This document shows positions 1-8,833 of a stretch of DNA of 64,000 nucleotides, in pieces. Origin of the DNA: Vibrio algicola (GTDB lineage Bacteria > Pseudomonadota > Gammaproteobacteria > Enterobacterales > Vibrionaceae); the NCBI RefSeq assembly GCF_009601765.2, contig NZ_CP045699.1, positions 2,046,001 through 2,110,000 on the forward strand. Direction: 5' to 3'. The stretch's first letter is position 1. Each line of letters begins with the position of its first letter. Position numbers and translations under genes: made by a program. Under the pieces are notes generated by a model. The model was not told the origin of the DNA and searched no databases. It was given only the letters and a program-made list of their open reading frames with translations.

Positions 1-55
1 AATTGATGACATTCCTTTTAATAAGCTAAATCAAAAGCAAAAGTAAGGAACAGCT

Positions 56-1738
56 ATGCTTAACAAAATAAAAAAAACAGCAATCGCTGCAGCAGTTATC
101 TCTGTTGCCGCTACTGGTTTCTCTACAGTAGCAACAGCTGCAGAGCGCAGTGAATTGACTATCGTACCGGATTTCTACCCTACATTTGTACGTAACTTTA
201 ACCCGTACTTAGGTGCTACTAACTTAAAAACAACGACGGATTTCATTTACGAGCCACTAGTTATCTTTAACGAAATGCACGGCAATACGCCAGTGATGCG
301 TCTTGCAAAAGATTTCAAAATGTCTGATGACCTAATGACGGTAACTTTTGATATCCGTAAAGGTGTTAAATGGTCTGATGGTAAGCCGTTCACAGCACAC
401 GATGTGCTTTACTCGTTTAACCTTGTGAAAAAATTCCCAGCACTTGACCAATCTGGTATTAACAAGCAACTTAAAAGCGTTGAGATCAAAGGCGACTACC
501 AAATTATCTTCCACCTAAACGAAGCTAATTCAAATGTCCCTTACGAGATTGCCAAAGTGCCTGTTGTTGCAGAGCACATCTGGAAAGACGTAAAAGATCC
601 AACCACTTTCACCAATGAAAACCCTGTAGGTACTGGTCCATTTACTGAGATCGACACCTTTACACCACAACTTTACATTCAGTGTGAAAACCCAAATTAC
701 TGGGATGCGAAAGACCTAAATGTTGATTGTTTACGCGTGCCACAAATCGCCAACAATGACCAACTATTAAGTAAGATCATTAACTCTGAGTTAGATTGGA
801 CGTCTTCGTTCGTACCAGACATTGATAAAACCTACGCATCTGTCAGCAAGGATCACCATTACTGGTACCCTGCAGCAGGTACACAAGGCTTTATGGTGAA
901 CTTTGCTGAAAAAGATCCAGCTAAGAAAGAAGCATTGACTAACGTTGACTTCCGTCGCGCATTCTCAATGGCTCTTGACCGTCAAACTATCATTGATATC
1001 GCATTCTACGGCGGCGGTACAGTCAATGACTTCGCATCGGGCCTAGGCTACGCATTCGAAGCATGGTCTGACGAAAAAGTTCACAATAAATACAAAGGCT
1101 ACAACACTTACAACGTTGACGGCGCGAAGAAGCTGCTTGCTAAAGCGGGCTTTAAAGACGTAAACAACGATGGATTTGTTGATACTCCATCTGGTAAGCC
1201 ATTTGAGTTATTGATTCAATCACCAAACGGTTGGACTGACTTTAACAACACAGTACAGCTTGCGGTTGAGCAGCTGGAAGAAGTAGGCATTAAAGCCAAA
1301 GCACGTACCCCTGAGTTTGCGGTTTACAACCAAGCAATGCTTGATGCGAACTACGATGTTGCGTTCACTAACTACTTCCACGGTGCGGATCCATACACTT
1401 ACTGGAACTCGGCTTACAACTCAGCGTTGCAAAGCGGTCAGGGTATGCCTCGTTTCGCGATGCATTTCTTCAAAAATGATAAGTTAGATTCATTGCTAAA
1501 CAGCTTCTACAAAACGGCTGACAAGCAAGAGCAAATGAACATTGCTCACCAAATCCAACAAATCATTGCTGAAAACCAAGTAACGATTCCTGTTATGTCT
1601 GGCGCGCAATTCTTCCAGTACAACACGAAGCGCTTCACTGGTTGGTGGAATGAGAAAAATCCAAAGGGCCGTCCAAGCATCTGGGCTGGTATTCCTGAGC
1701 GTCTATTGCAAGTACTGGACCTAAAACCAGTTAAATAA
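56..1738 (+). CDS. Chitin oligosaccharide-binding periplasmic protein (CBP, SBP family 5)
   Basis: This is the solute-binding protein of an oligopeptide/dipeptide-type ABC importer. It has 560 residues with a signal peptide (KKTAIAAAVISVAA, cleavage near ATAA-ER at about residue 29) and an SBP_bac_5 fold throughout, including the typical VKWSDGKPFTAHDV block near residue 103. The order binding protein, two permeases, two ATPases, GH9, kinase, GH20, GH94, mutase matches V. cholerae VC0620-VC0611. There the protein binds (GlcNAc)n and also holds the sensor kinase ChiS in check; the ligand here is inferred from that match. AAGGAAC precedes the ATG. A strong hairpin follows the gene, as expected for a binding protein made in excess over its permeases. 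The promoter lies outside the window. Confidence 0.92.
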   Translation: MLNKIKKTAIAAAVISVAATGFSTVATAAERSELTIVPDFYPTFVRNFNPYLGATNLKTTTDFIYEPLVIFNEMHGNTPVMRLAKDFKMSDDLMTVTFDIRKGVKWSDGKPFTAHDVLYSFNLVKKFPALDQSGINKQLKSVEIKGDYQIIFHLNEANSNVPYEIAKVPVVAEHIWKDVKDPTTFTNENPVGTGPFTEIDTFTPQLYIQCENPNYWDAKDLNVDCLRVPQIANNDQLLSKIINSELDWTSSFVPDIDKTYASVSKDHHYWYPAAGTQGFMVNFAEKDPAKKEALTNVDFRRAFSMALDRQTIIDIAFYGGGTVNDFASGLGYAFEAWSDEKVHNKYKGYNTYNVDGAKKLLAKAGFKDVNNDGFVDTPSGKPFELLIQSPNGWTDFNNTVQLAVEQLEEVGIKAKARTPEFAVYNQAMLDANYDVAFTNYFHGADPYTYWNSAYNSALQSGQGMPRFAMHFFKNDKLDSLLNSFYKTADKQEQMNIAHQIQQIIAENQVTIPVMSGAQFFQYNTKRFTGWWNEKNPKGRPSIWAGIPERLLQVLDLKPVK

Positions 1739-1755
1739 GCAAGTCGTTCACTCGT

Positions 1756-1778
1756 GCGGCGCATGCCTAATGCGCCGC
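1756..1778 (+). other. Intercistronic hairpin after the binding-protein gene
   Basis: GCGGCGCAT (1756-1764) pairs perfectly with ATGCGCCGC (1770-1778) across a 5-base loop. No T-tract follows, so it is more likely an RNA-stabilising or processing hairpin that keeps the binding-protein message abundant than a full terminator. Known binding-protein operons such as malE-malF use similar structures. Confidence 0.65.
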
Positions 1779-1901
1779 CATTTAAATCTCCCTCCTACTG
1801 ATAAAAGTATGGCGCTCGTCGTCAGGGGATTTCTTTGTCTGAAATAGGCGTCCTGAAACCAGAGTCAGGCCAAAAAATCTGGGATAGTTAAGGTGTAAGT
1901 T

Positions 1902-2888
1902 ATGGGATTTTTCTTAAGACGTTTAGGTTTTTATTTTATCGCTTTAGTCGTCGCTGCAACGATTAACTTTGCGATTCCGCGTGCCATGCCTGGTGACCCA
2001 GTTACCATGATGTTTGCTCACGCTACTGTGCAGGTTACTCCAGAACGTATCGCGGCAATGAAAGAGCTATTAGGCTTTGTCGACGGTAATATTTTTATAC
2101 AATATTTTGCCTACATTAAAAACATTTTCCAATGGAATTTGGGCACCTCAATTCAGTTCTTTCCATTACCAGTGTCTGACTTATTAGGTCGTGCATTTGG
2201 ATGGTCATTATTTTTAGCCGGTACTGCGGTTGCTTTCTCTTTTTCTTTAGGTTCCATTCTTGGCATTTTCGCTGCATGGAAACGTGGCAGCAAATTCGAC
2301 ACTTTTATTTCGCCAGGAATGTTAGTGGTGCAAGCGGTACCACAAGTGGTTATTGCGATGTTAGCCATGTTTACCTTTGCGGTTGGCTTGCGTTGGTTCC
2401 CAACCGGTTACGCTTACACCGCAGGTAACCTACCTGATTGGACTAGCTGGACATTTATTAAAGATGTCGCCTATCACGCCGTTCTACCTTTGTTCTGTGC
2501 CTCTGTGGTTCAGATTGGTGGCTTCTTAATTAACATGCGTAACAACATGATTAACTTGTTAGGTGAAGATTACATCACCATGGCAAAGGGGAAGGGCTTA
2601 AGCGAAAACCGAGTGGTGTTTAACTACGCGGCACGTAACGCCATGCTACCAAGTGTGACCGCGCTGTCGATGTCGTTAGGTATGGCAATTGGTGGTCAGT
2701 TGATTGTTGAAATCATCTTTAACTACCCAGGCCTAGGTTCGGTGTTATTTAACGCCATCAACTCTCGTGACTATCAAGTTCTCCAAGGTCAACTGCTTAT
2801 CATGACCTTATTTATGCTGTTCTTTAACTTACTGGCCGACATGTTGTATGTCGTACTTGACCCTCGCCTACGTAAGGGAGGCAAATAA
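1902..2888 (+). CDS. Chitin oligosaccharide ABC transporter permease (DppB-like)
   Basis: Inner-membrane permease of 328 residues with about six membrane segments, the first at residues 7-27. It carries the BPD_transp_1 coupling loop with the EAA-type stretch EDYITMAKGKGLSENRVVF at about residues 221-239, which contacts the ATPases. It starts at an ATG 163 bases after the binding-protein gene, and the next permease begins only two bases after its stop, so the two are co-translated. By position it corresponds to V. cholerae VC0619. Chitin specificity comes from the neighbouring genes; the protein alone would be called a dipeptide/oligopeptide permease. Confidence 0.9.
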   Translation: MGFFLRRLGFYFIALVVAATINFAIPRAMPGDPVTMMFAHATVQVTPERIAAMKELLGFVDGNIFIQYFAYIKNIFQWNLGTSIQFFPLPVSDLLGRAFGWSLFLAGTAVAFSFSLGSILGIFAAWKRGSKFDTFISPGMLVVQAVPQVVIAMLAMFTFAVGLRWFPTGYAYTAGNLPDWTSWTFIKDVAYHAVLPLFCASVVQIGGFLINMRNNMINLLGEDYITMAKGKGLSENRVVFNYAARNAMLPSVTALSMSLGMAIGGQLIVEIIFNYPGLGSVLFNAINSRDYQVLQGQLLIMTLFMLFFNLLADMLYVVLDPRLRKGGK

Positions 2889-2890
2889 TC

Positions 2891-3916
2891 ATGAAAGGTT
2901 TCCTTAAATTAATAGTCGGTAATCCTAAAGCTTTAACCGGCATGATTATCTTAATGTTATTCATTTTTATCGCAGTATTTGCTCCGTTTATCACTAAACA
3001 TGCACCCGATAAACGTACCGGTAATCCACATGAATACCCAAGTGCTATCGTAAAAATGGCACAAAGCACGCCAGACGGATGGGTCGCAACCAATCTTGCT
3101 AACGACCGCCGCACTATGGCGATGTCGAAAAAAGCCGATCACACACTGGGTACCACTCGTATGGGGCGTGATGTTTGGTCTCAACTTGCTTACGGTGCTC
3201 GTGTATCGCTAGGTGTGGGTTTTGGTGCTGGTATTGTGGTGTGTTTCTTAGCCACAGTGATTGGTGTTTCGGCTGGCTACTTTGGTGGCAAAACCGATGA
3301 TGTACTCACCGCCGCCATGAATATTATGTTGGTAATACCGCAGTACCCACTACTGTTTGTTCTGGCTGCCTTTATTGGTGAGGCAGGGCCATTAACCATC
3401 GCCTTGATAATAGGTTGTACCTCCTGGGCATGGGGCGCTCGTGTGGTACGTTCACAAACTTTAGCTCTACGTGAAAAAGAGTTCGTCAAAGCAGCAGAAG
3501 TATTGGGTGAATCTTCATTCCGCATTATTTTTGTTGAAATTCTGCCAAACCTTATCTCGATTGTAGGCGCAAGTTTCATCGGTTCTGTGATGTATGCCAT
3601 CATGATGGAAGCGACTATTTCGTTCCTAGGTCTTGGCGACCCAAGCACCATCAGCTGGGGCATCATGTTATACAACGTACAAACCTCATCCGCCATCTTG
3701 GTTGGCGCATGGTGGGAACTGATTGCACCATGTATGGCATTGACTGTATTGGCTGTTGGTCTCGCACTGCTTAACTTCGCAGTTGATGAAGTTGCTAACC
3801 CGCAATTACGTTCACATAAAGGCATGAAGCGTTGGAAGAAGATTGCCGAGCAAGACGTAAAAGAACGGACACCAGAAATGCCTCCTCAAAATGCACTTTG
3901 GAGCGGAGATAAATAA
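2891..3916 (+). CDS. Chitin oligosaccharide ABC transporter permease (DppC-like)
   Basis: Second membrane subunit, 341 residues. It has an N-terminal OppC_N-type segment (GMIILMLFIFIAVFAPFI, about residues 17-34), a periplasmic loop of about 65 residues, then the permease domain with the coupling loop KAAEVLGESSFRIIFVEILP at about residues 198-217. The stop is one base before the ATG of the first ATPase, indicating tight translational coupling. It pairs with the preceding DppB-like protein to form the channel. The charged C-terminal tail after residue about 300 (KGMKRWKKIAEQDVKERTPE) is longer than in typical dipeptide permeases. Confidence 0.9.
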   Translation: MKGFLKLIVGNPKALTGMIILMLFIFIAVFAPFITKHAPDKRTGNPHEYPSAIVKMAQSTPDGWVATNLANDRRTMAMSKKADHTLGTTRMGRDVWSQLAYGARVSLGVGFGAGIVVCFLATVIGVSAGYFGGKTDDVLTAAMNIMLVIPQYPLLFVLAAFIGEAGPLTIALIIGCTSWAWGARVVRSQTLALREKEFVKAAEVLGESSFRIIFVEILPNLISIVGASFIGSVMYAIMMEATISFLGLGDPSTISWGIMLYNVQTSSAILVGAWWELIAPCMALTVLAVGLALLNFAVDEVANPQLRSHKGMKRWKKIAEQDVKERTPEMPPQNALWSGDK

Positions 3917-3917
3917 T

Positions 3918-4916
3918 ATGACAGATATCAATAAAAATGAGCCGCTCATCTCAGTTCGTAACTTATGTGTTGATTACATCACTGACGCGGGCGATGTCCG
4001 CGCGGTGAACAATGTAAGTTTTGACCTAGCGCCAGGCGAAGTATTTGGTCTGGCCGGTGAGTCTGGTTGTGGTAAATCAACCGTCGCATTCTCGCTAATG
4101 CGTCTGCATAAGCCGCCAGCCTTTATTACCGGCGGTGAAGTGATTTTTAACGGTGAAGATATTTTGAAGTACAGCGAAGACCGTATGCAGTCTTTCCGCT
4201 GGAGCCAAATGTCGATGGTATTTCAAAGTGCCATGAACGCCTTGAACCCAGTATTACCTCTAGAAGAGCAATTTTGTGATGTGATCATGCGTCATACCAA
4301 TATGACTCGTGATCAAGCGGTGATTCGCGCTCAAGGTCTATTGGAAATCGTGGATATTCACCCCGATCGCTTAAACGATTACCCGCACCAGTTCTCTGGT
4401 GGTATGCGTCAACGTTTAGTTATTGCAATTGCGTTAGCGCTTAATCCTAAAATGATCATTATGGATGAGCCAACCACCGCACTCGATGTAGTGGTACAAC
4501 GTGAAATTCTGCAAAAGATTTATGCGCTAAAAGAAGAGTTTGGTTTCTCAATTTTATTCATTACCCATGATTTGTCACTGATGGTCGAGTTCTCTGACCG
4601 CATCGGCATCATGTACTCAGGTGAATTAATTGAAGTCGCACCTTCAAAAGAAATTTTAGAGTCGCCTTACCATCCGTACACCAAAGGGCTGGGGTCTTCT
4701 TTCCCACCGTTAACTGGGCCAAAAACCAAGCTAACGGGTATTCCGGGTAACCCTTTGAACTTGCTAGACATCCCACAAGGCTGTCGTTTCCAAGCTCGTT
4801 GTGAACGTGTTCATGACACTTGTCGCCAAGTTCCAACCCAATTGCGTCAAATTGAGCCGGGTCGATTGTCTAACTGTCATTTATATGGCGAGCCAATTTC
4901 AGTCGCGACAGTATAG
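3918..4916 (+). CDS. Chitin oligosaccharide ABC transporter ATPase 1 (DppD-like)
   Basis: Cytoplasmic ATPase of 332 residues. It shows Walker A GESGCGKST (about residue 47), the Q-loop near VFQSAMNALNP, signature FSGGMRQR, Walker B IIMDEP and the switch histidine in THDL. The C-terminal oligopeptide_HPY region has the cysteine set CRFQARCERVHDTC, which in this transporter class can carry an iron-sulfur cluster. I chose the ATG at 3918, preceded by GGAGATAA, over an in-frame ATG at 3891 that would overlap the permease gene. It works as a heterodimer with the ATPase encoded next. Confidence 0.9.
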   Translation: MTDINKNEPLISVRNLCVDYITDAGDVRAVNNVSFDLAPGEVFGLAGESGCGKSTVAFSLMRLHKPPAFITGGEVIFNGEDILKYSEDRMQSFRWSQMSMVFQSAMNALNPVLPLEEQFCDVIMRHTNMTRDQAVIRAQGLLEIVDIHPDRLNDYPHQFSGGMRQRLVIAIALALNPKMIIMDEPTTALDVVVQREILQKIYALKEEFGFSILFITHDLSLMVEFSDRIGIMYSGELIEVAPSKEILESPYHPYTKGLGSSFPPLTGPKTKLTGIPGNPLNLLDIPQGCRFQARCERVHDTCRQVPTQLRQIEPGRLSNCHLYGEPISVATV

Positions 4917-4987
4917 CGAACCAACGCATAGAAAAAACGGCGATAACAGCCAGTTAACAAAGAATTAGCGTAAAGCTGGAGACAATT

Positions 4988-5989
4988 ATGAGCTCATCAG
5001 AAGTATATGGAAAATTGTTGATTGAAGGGAAGAATCTGATTAAAGATTTCCCGCTTAACAGCAATTCAATGAAGCAAACCAAAATGCGCGCTATCAATGA
5101 CGTGTCATTTAAGATGTACAAAAGCCGTGGTCTTGCTGTGGTCGGTGAATCGGGTTCAGGTAAATCGACCACCGCCAAAATGATCGCCAAAATGTACGCT
5201 CCAAGCGGTGGCCACATTGAGTACAAAGGTCGTGATATTCAAGAGATCAAAAAGAAACACGATCTAATGCAATATCGTGAAGGGGTGCAAATGGTATGGC
5301 AAGACCCGTTTGGGTCGTTAAATCCAACCCATAACATTTTTCACCACATTGCTCGCCCTTTGATCATTCATAACAAAGTAAAAAGCAGCAATAAAAAAGA
5401 GCTACAAGAGCGTGTTTATGAACTGCTTGAGCAAGTGGGCCTAAACCCAGCCAAAGAAACCTCAGTGAAATTCCCGCATCAGTTATCTGGCGGTCAACGT
5501 CAACGTGTCAACTTGGCGCGTAACATTGCAGTCGGCGCTGAAGTGGTACTTGCCGATGAACCAACATCAATGTTGGATGTTTCGATTCGCGCCGGTGTTT
5601 TGAACCTAATGGAAGAGATGAAGTTTGAAAAGAAAATGTCTCTACTTTATATCACCCATGATATCGCTACCGCTCGTTATATTGCTGAAGACCTTTCAGT
5701 CATGTACGTCGGACACATGGTGGAATGGGGCGACACCGATGAGATCATTCATGATCCTCAGCACCCATACACTCAATTATTGGTATCAGCGGTTCCGGAT
5801 CCTAAGAAATCGATCCACGAAAAGCTAAAAGGCAATAAAGGTGATATTCCACTTTGGACGCCAGAGTCTGTCGGTTGTCCATTTGCCGGTCGTTGTCTGC
5901 ATGTGTCAGATAAGTGCCGCGAAAAAATGCCGGAAGTAACGCAACTTTCGACTAACCATTTTGTTCGCTGTTACTTATTTGAAAAATAA
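4988..5989 (+). CDS. Chitin oligosaccharide ABC transporter ATPase 2 (DppF-like)
   Basis: Partner ATPase, 333 residues: Walker A GESGSGKST near residue 55, Q-loop VWQDPFGSLNP, signature LSGGQRQR, Walker B VLADEP and THDIATARY. The C-terminal cysteine motif is CPFAGRCLHVSDKC. GGAGACAATT precedes the ATG. It is separated from ATPase 1 by 71 bases with no obvious hairpin, and ends before a pair of strong hairpins that divide the transporter genes from the enzyme genes. It corresponds to VC0616 by order. Confidence 0.9.
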   Translation: MSSSEVYGKLLIEGKNLIKDFPLNSNSMKQTKMRAINDVSFKMYKSRGLAVVGESGSGKSTTAKMIAKMYAPSGGHIEYKGRDIQEIKKKHDLMQYREGVQMVWQDPFGSLNPTHNIFHHIARPLIIHNKVKSSNKKELQERVYELLEQVGLNPAKETSVKFPHQLSGGQRQRVNLARNIAVGAEVVLADEPTSMLDVSIRAGVLNLMEEMKFEKKMSLLYITHDIATARYIAEDLSVMYVGHMVEWGDTDEIIHDPQHPYTQLLVSAVPDPKKSIHEKLKGNKGDIPLWTPESVGCPFAGRCLHVSDKCREKMPEVTQLSTNHFVRCYLFEK

Positions 5990-6010
5990 ACACGCATTAC
6001 CTAAGAACAT

Positions 6011-6036
6011 TGAAGCGGCAAGCTTGTCGCTTCAAG
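6011..6036. other. Perfect-type intergenic palindrome
   Basis: TTGAAGCGGCAAGCTTGTCGCTTCAA is a near-perfect inverted repeat of 26 bases (given here as two arms, TTGAAGCG-GCAAG and CTTG-TCGCTTCAA). It has no following T-run. It may act as an RNA hairpin or as a binding site for a dimeric regulator between the transporter and enzyme genes. Confidence 0.5.
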
Positions 6037-6048
6037 TTACAACAGATT

Positions 6049-6085
6049 GGCTCTGACTCTTAATCGGTGTCAGAGCCTATTTTAA
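6049..6085 (+). terminator. Hairpin with T-rich tail (partial terminator/attenuator)
   Basis: GGCTCTGAC (6049-6057) pairs with GTCAGAGCC (6069-6077) and is followed by TATTTTAAAA. It sits between the transporter genes and the GH9 gene in the same orientation, so it probably lets part of the transcription through and sets enzyme levels below transporter levels. Confidence 0.55.
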
Positions 6086-6104
6086 AAGAGGCTAGGAGCA
6101 TTCG

Positions 6105-7829
6105 ATGCAAATTTTTACTAACCATATTGGTTACCCTTGCTTTAGTAGCAAAAATGCTGTGGTACTTGCCTCAACACTGGACCAACATCTGACCGCTAAA
6201 TTGGTCGATGCGAATACTCATCAAGTGGTGAAAAATCTCCTCATCTCTGGCAAAAAATCAGTCGATAACTGGCATTTTGGCGACTTCTATCAAATCGACT
6301 TTTCAGACTTCACCCAAGCCGGCCACTATTACCTTGCGATTGGCAGCGATCATTCTCATGCTTTTGAGATCGGTCAAAATGTGCTAATGAAGCGCACTTT
6401 TTCCGATTGTTTGCACTATTTAAAATCTCAACGTTGTGGCGGGATCTTCGATCAACGCGACCGCAAAACCCCTGTTCTTAATAGTGAAAATACCGTCGAT
6501 GTGCATGGCGGTTGGTATGATGCCTCTGGGGATGTGAGTAAATACCTCAGTCACCTTTCTTATGCCAATTTCCTCAACCCACAACAAATTCCAATGGTTG
6601 TGTGGAATATGTTGAAAGGTTTAGAACTGACAGCCGAGATGAACAGTTTTGCCCGTTTTTCGACGGTTCGATTAACCGAAGAAGCCTTATTTGGCGCTGA
6701 CTTTTTAGTGCGTATGTTGTCACCTGAAGGCTATTTCTACACCACTGTTTTTGATAAGTGGAGTAAAGATATTAATCAGCGCGAGATCTGCGCTTATGAA
6801 ACTCAAGATGGGCATAAAGGCGAAGATTATCAAGCTGGATTTCGTCAAGGTGGCGGCATTGCCATCGCCGCCCTCGCCCGCGCTTCTCGCTTAGAAGAAC
6901 ACGGTGAATTTAATTCAAATCAATATTTAGAAGCGGCGATCAAGGCTTATCAACATTTGGTTGAGCACAATACTCAATACCTCAATGACAGCACTGAAAA
7001 CATCATTGATGAATACTGCGCGTTATTAGCGGCAGTCGAACTTTTCCACTGCACTCAAGAACAAGAATTTGCCAATCAAGCACAGATCTGGGCACAACGT
7101 TTAGCTCAACGCCAAATGAGTGATGAGAATATGACTCACTTTTGGTCGGCTAATGATGATGGTTCTCGTCCTTATTTCCATGCCGCAGAAGCCGGTTTGC
7201 CCGTGATCGCACTATGTGAATATTTAGCAATTGAAACCGACCCTAATGCCAAACAAGTTACGCGACAAGTGATTGAAAATGCGCTTCGTTTTGAATTAAT
7301 CATCACAGGTAAAGTCAACAACCCATTTGGTTACCCGCGTCAATACGTTAAAGGGGTCGATGAAGCCAAACGAGAAGCCTTTTTTGTCGCTCACAACAAT
7401 GAGTCTGGTTACTGGTGGCAAGGTGAAAATGCCCGTTTAGCCTCGTTATCCTGCATGGCCAATATTGCGCAAACTCACCTACAAGATGCCGCCCTTATCT
7501 GCGATTTACAGCGTTTTTCACAATCGGCGTTAGATTGGATTGTCGGCTTGAATCCGTATGACATGTGCATGCTCGATGGCCATGGTCACAACAACCCAGA
7601 CTATCTACCCGAGCTTGGCTTTTTTAATGCTAAAGGCGGCGTATGTAATGGCGTGACGGCCGGCTTTGAAGATGAGCAAGATATTGCGTTTAATCCCGAT
7701 GGGCAAAAAGATGACATGCTGCAAAACTGGCGTTGGGGTGAGCAATGGATCCCACATGGTGGTTGGTATTTATTGGCAATCATTGCCCAACAACATCATC
7801 TTGATTACGCCATGAAGGAGTCATTATGA
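6105..7829 (+). CDS. GH9 exo-beta-D-glucosaminidase-like enzyme
   Basis: Cytoplasmic glycoside hydrolase of 574 residues with no signal peptide. An N-terminal immunoglobulin-like CelD_N domain (about residues 1-90) precedes the GH9 (alpha/alpha)6 barrel. GGWYDASGD at about residue 144 carries the GH9 catalytic-base aspartates. Known relatives at this position (VC0615 type, and PBPRA0520 of Photobacterium profundum) remove GlcN from the non-reducing end of chitosan oligosaccharides instead of acting on cellulose. That specificity fits the next gene, a glucosamine kinase, whose ATG overlaps this stop by four bases (ATGA). Annotation pipelines often call this endoglucanase, which the context argues against. 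Confidence 0.82.
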   Translation: MQIFTNHIGYPCFSSKNAVVLASTLDQHLTAKLVDANTHQVVKNLLISGKKSVDNWHFGDFYQIDFSDFTQAGHYYLAIGSDHSHAFEIGQNVLMKRTFSDCLHYLKSQRCGGIFDQRDRKTPVLNSENTVDVHGGWYDASGDVSKYLSHLSYANFLNPQQIPMVVWNMLKGLELTAEMNSFARFSTVRLTEEALFGADFLVRMLSPEGYFYTTVFDKWSKDINQREICAYETQDGHKGEDYQAGFRQGGGIAIAALARASRLEEHGEFNSNQYLEAAIKAYQHLVEHNTQYLNDSTENIIDEYCALLAAVELFHCTQEQEFANQAQIWAQRLAQRQMSDENMTHFWSANDDGSRPYFHAAEAGLPVIALCEYLAIETDPNAKQVTRQVIENALRFELIITGKVNNPFGYPRQYVKGVDEAKREAFFVAHNNESGYWWQGENARLASLSCMANIAQTHLQDAALICDLQRFSQSALDWIVGLNPYDMCMLDGHGHNNPDYLPELGFFNAKGGVCNGVTAGFEDEQDIAFNPDGQKDDMLQNWRWGEQWIPHGGWYLLAIIAQQHHLDYAMKESL

Positions 7830-8704
7830 ACTCATATTATTTAGTCGGTATTGATGGTGGCGGAACCTCTTGCCGTGCTCGTTTAACCGATCCGCAAGGC
7901 AACATTTTAGGCGAAGGAAAAAGCGGCAGCGCCAATATTTTATTAGGCGTGGAAGTCGCAATGGCTTCAATTATTCATGCCGTAAGAAAAGCCGCTAAAC
8001 AAGCCGGTCTCAGCGAAGCCGATTTTCATTCGATGCACTTAGGCTTGGCATTAGCGGCAGCGGAACAAAGAAAAACGTGGCAAGGCTTTATGCAACTGGA
8101 TCACCCTTTTGCCAGCATCGTATTAAATACCGATGCTTATGGCGCGTGTTTGGGCGCACACAATGGTCAAGATGGCGCAATCATGATCGCAGGAACAGGA
8201 TCGTGCGGGCTATTGATCAAACAAGGTCAGCAACATGTGGTTGGTGGTCGTGAATTCCCGATTTCCGATCAAGGCAGTGGCGCGATCATGGGTTTGCATT
8301 TAATCCAATACACTTTACTCGCTCAAGATGGCATCAAACCCCATTCCGATATTACGCAAATTGTGATGCAGCATTTTAATCAAGATGTTGATGCCATTGT
8401 TGAATGGTCGAAAAGAGCGCGCCCTTGTGATTACGGCCAATTTTCGCCACAAATATTTCAATGTGCCGCCAATGGGGATGAGGTTGCCAACAATCTTTTA
8501 CAACAAACTGCGGCCGATCTTGATATGTATCTAGAGGCACTTCATCAACGAGGCGCTAGCAAGATTGCCTTAATGGGTGGCATTGGGGTGCGTATCGGGC
8601 CTTGGCTCAAACCGCAAAGCCAGCAATGGTTAGTCAAGCCGCAAAAAGATGCCATTGATGGTGGGCTAATGATGGCCAGTAAACCAGAGCACAATTTATT
8701 TTAA
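7826..8704 (+). CDS. gspK: Glucosamine-specific kinase, BadF/BadG ATPase fold
   Basis: ATP-dependent sugar kinase of 292 residues from the BadF/BadG/BcrA/BcrD family. It has the N-terminal phosphate-1 motif GIDGGGTSCRARL (residues 8-20), phosphate-2 region AGTGSCG at about residue 122 and the adenosine motif LMGGIG at about residue 250. It is the positional and family match of V. cholerae GspK (VC0614), which makes GlcN-6-phosphate from the GlcN released by the preceding GH9 enzyme. The four-base overlap with that gene indicates translational coupling. An alternative would be a GlcNAc kinase of the same fold. Confidence 0.85.
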   Translation: MNSYYLVGIDGGGTSCRARLTDPQGNILGEGKSGSANILLGVEVAMASIIHAVRKAAKQAGLSEADFHSMHLGLALAAAEQRKTWQGFMQLDHPFASIVLNTDAYGACLGAHNGQDGAIMIAGTGSCGLLIKQGQQHVVGGREFPISDQGSGAIMGLHLIQYTLLAQDGIKPHSDITQIVMQHFNQDVDAIVEWSKRARPCDYGQFSPQIFQCAANGDEVANNLLQQTAADLDMYLEALHQRGASKIALMGGIGVRIGPWLKPQSQQWLVKPQKDAIDGGLMMASKPEHNLF

Positions 8705-8833
8705 GGTCTTTGTTTTAAGGACATTGCTTTAAAACCGTTATTTACAATGCTTATTGAAAAGCACTTGCTTTAAAGCGTTGATTTTTACGCGATGGCGAAT
8801 ATAACTAAAAATAACACCGCAAAAGGTGGGAAT

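Noticed and set aside
3277..3825. 182-codon minus-strand frame opposite the second permease gene
   Set aside because: Antisense shadow of a conserved membrane protein; no ribosome site.
6105..7829. Secreted endoglucanase (cellulase)
   Set aside because: There is no signal peptide, and the operon supplies glucosamine kinase and chitin transporters, so a cytoplasmic glucosaminidase is the better reading.
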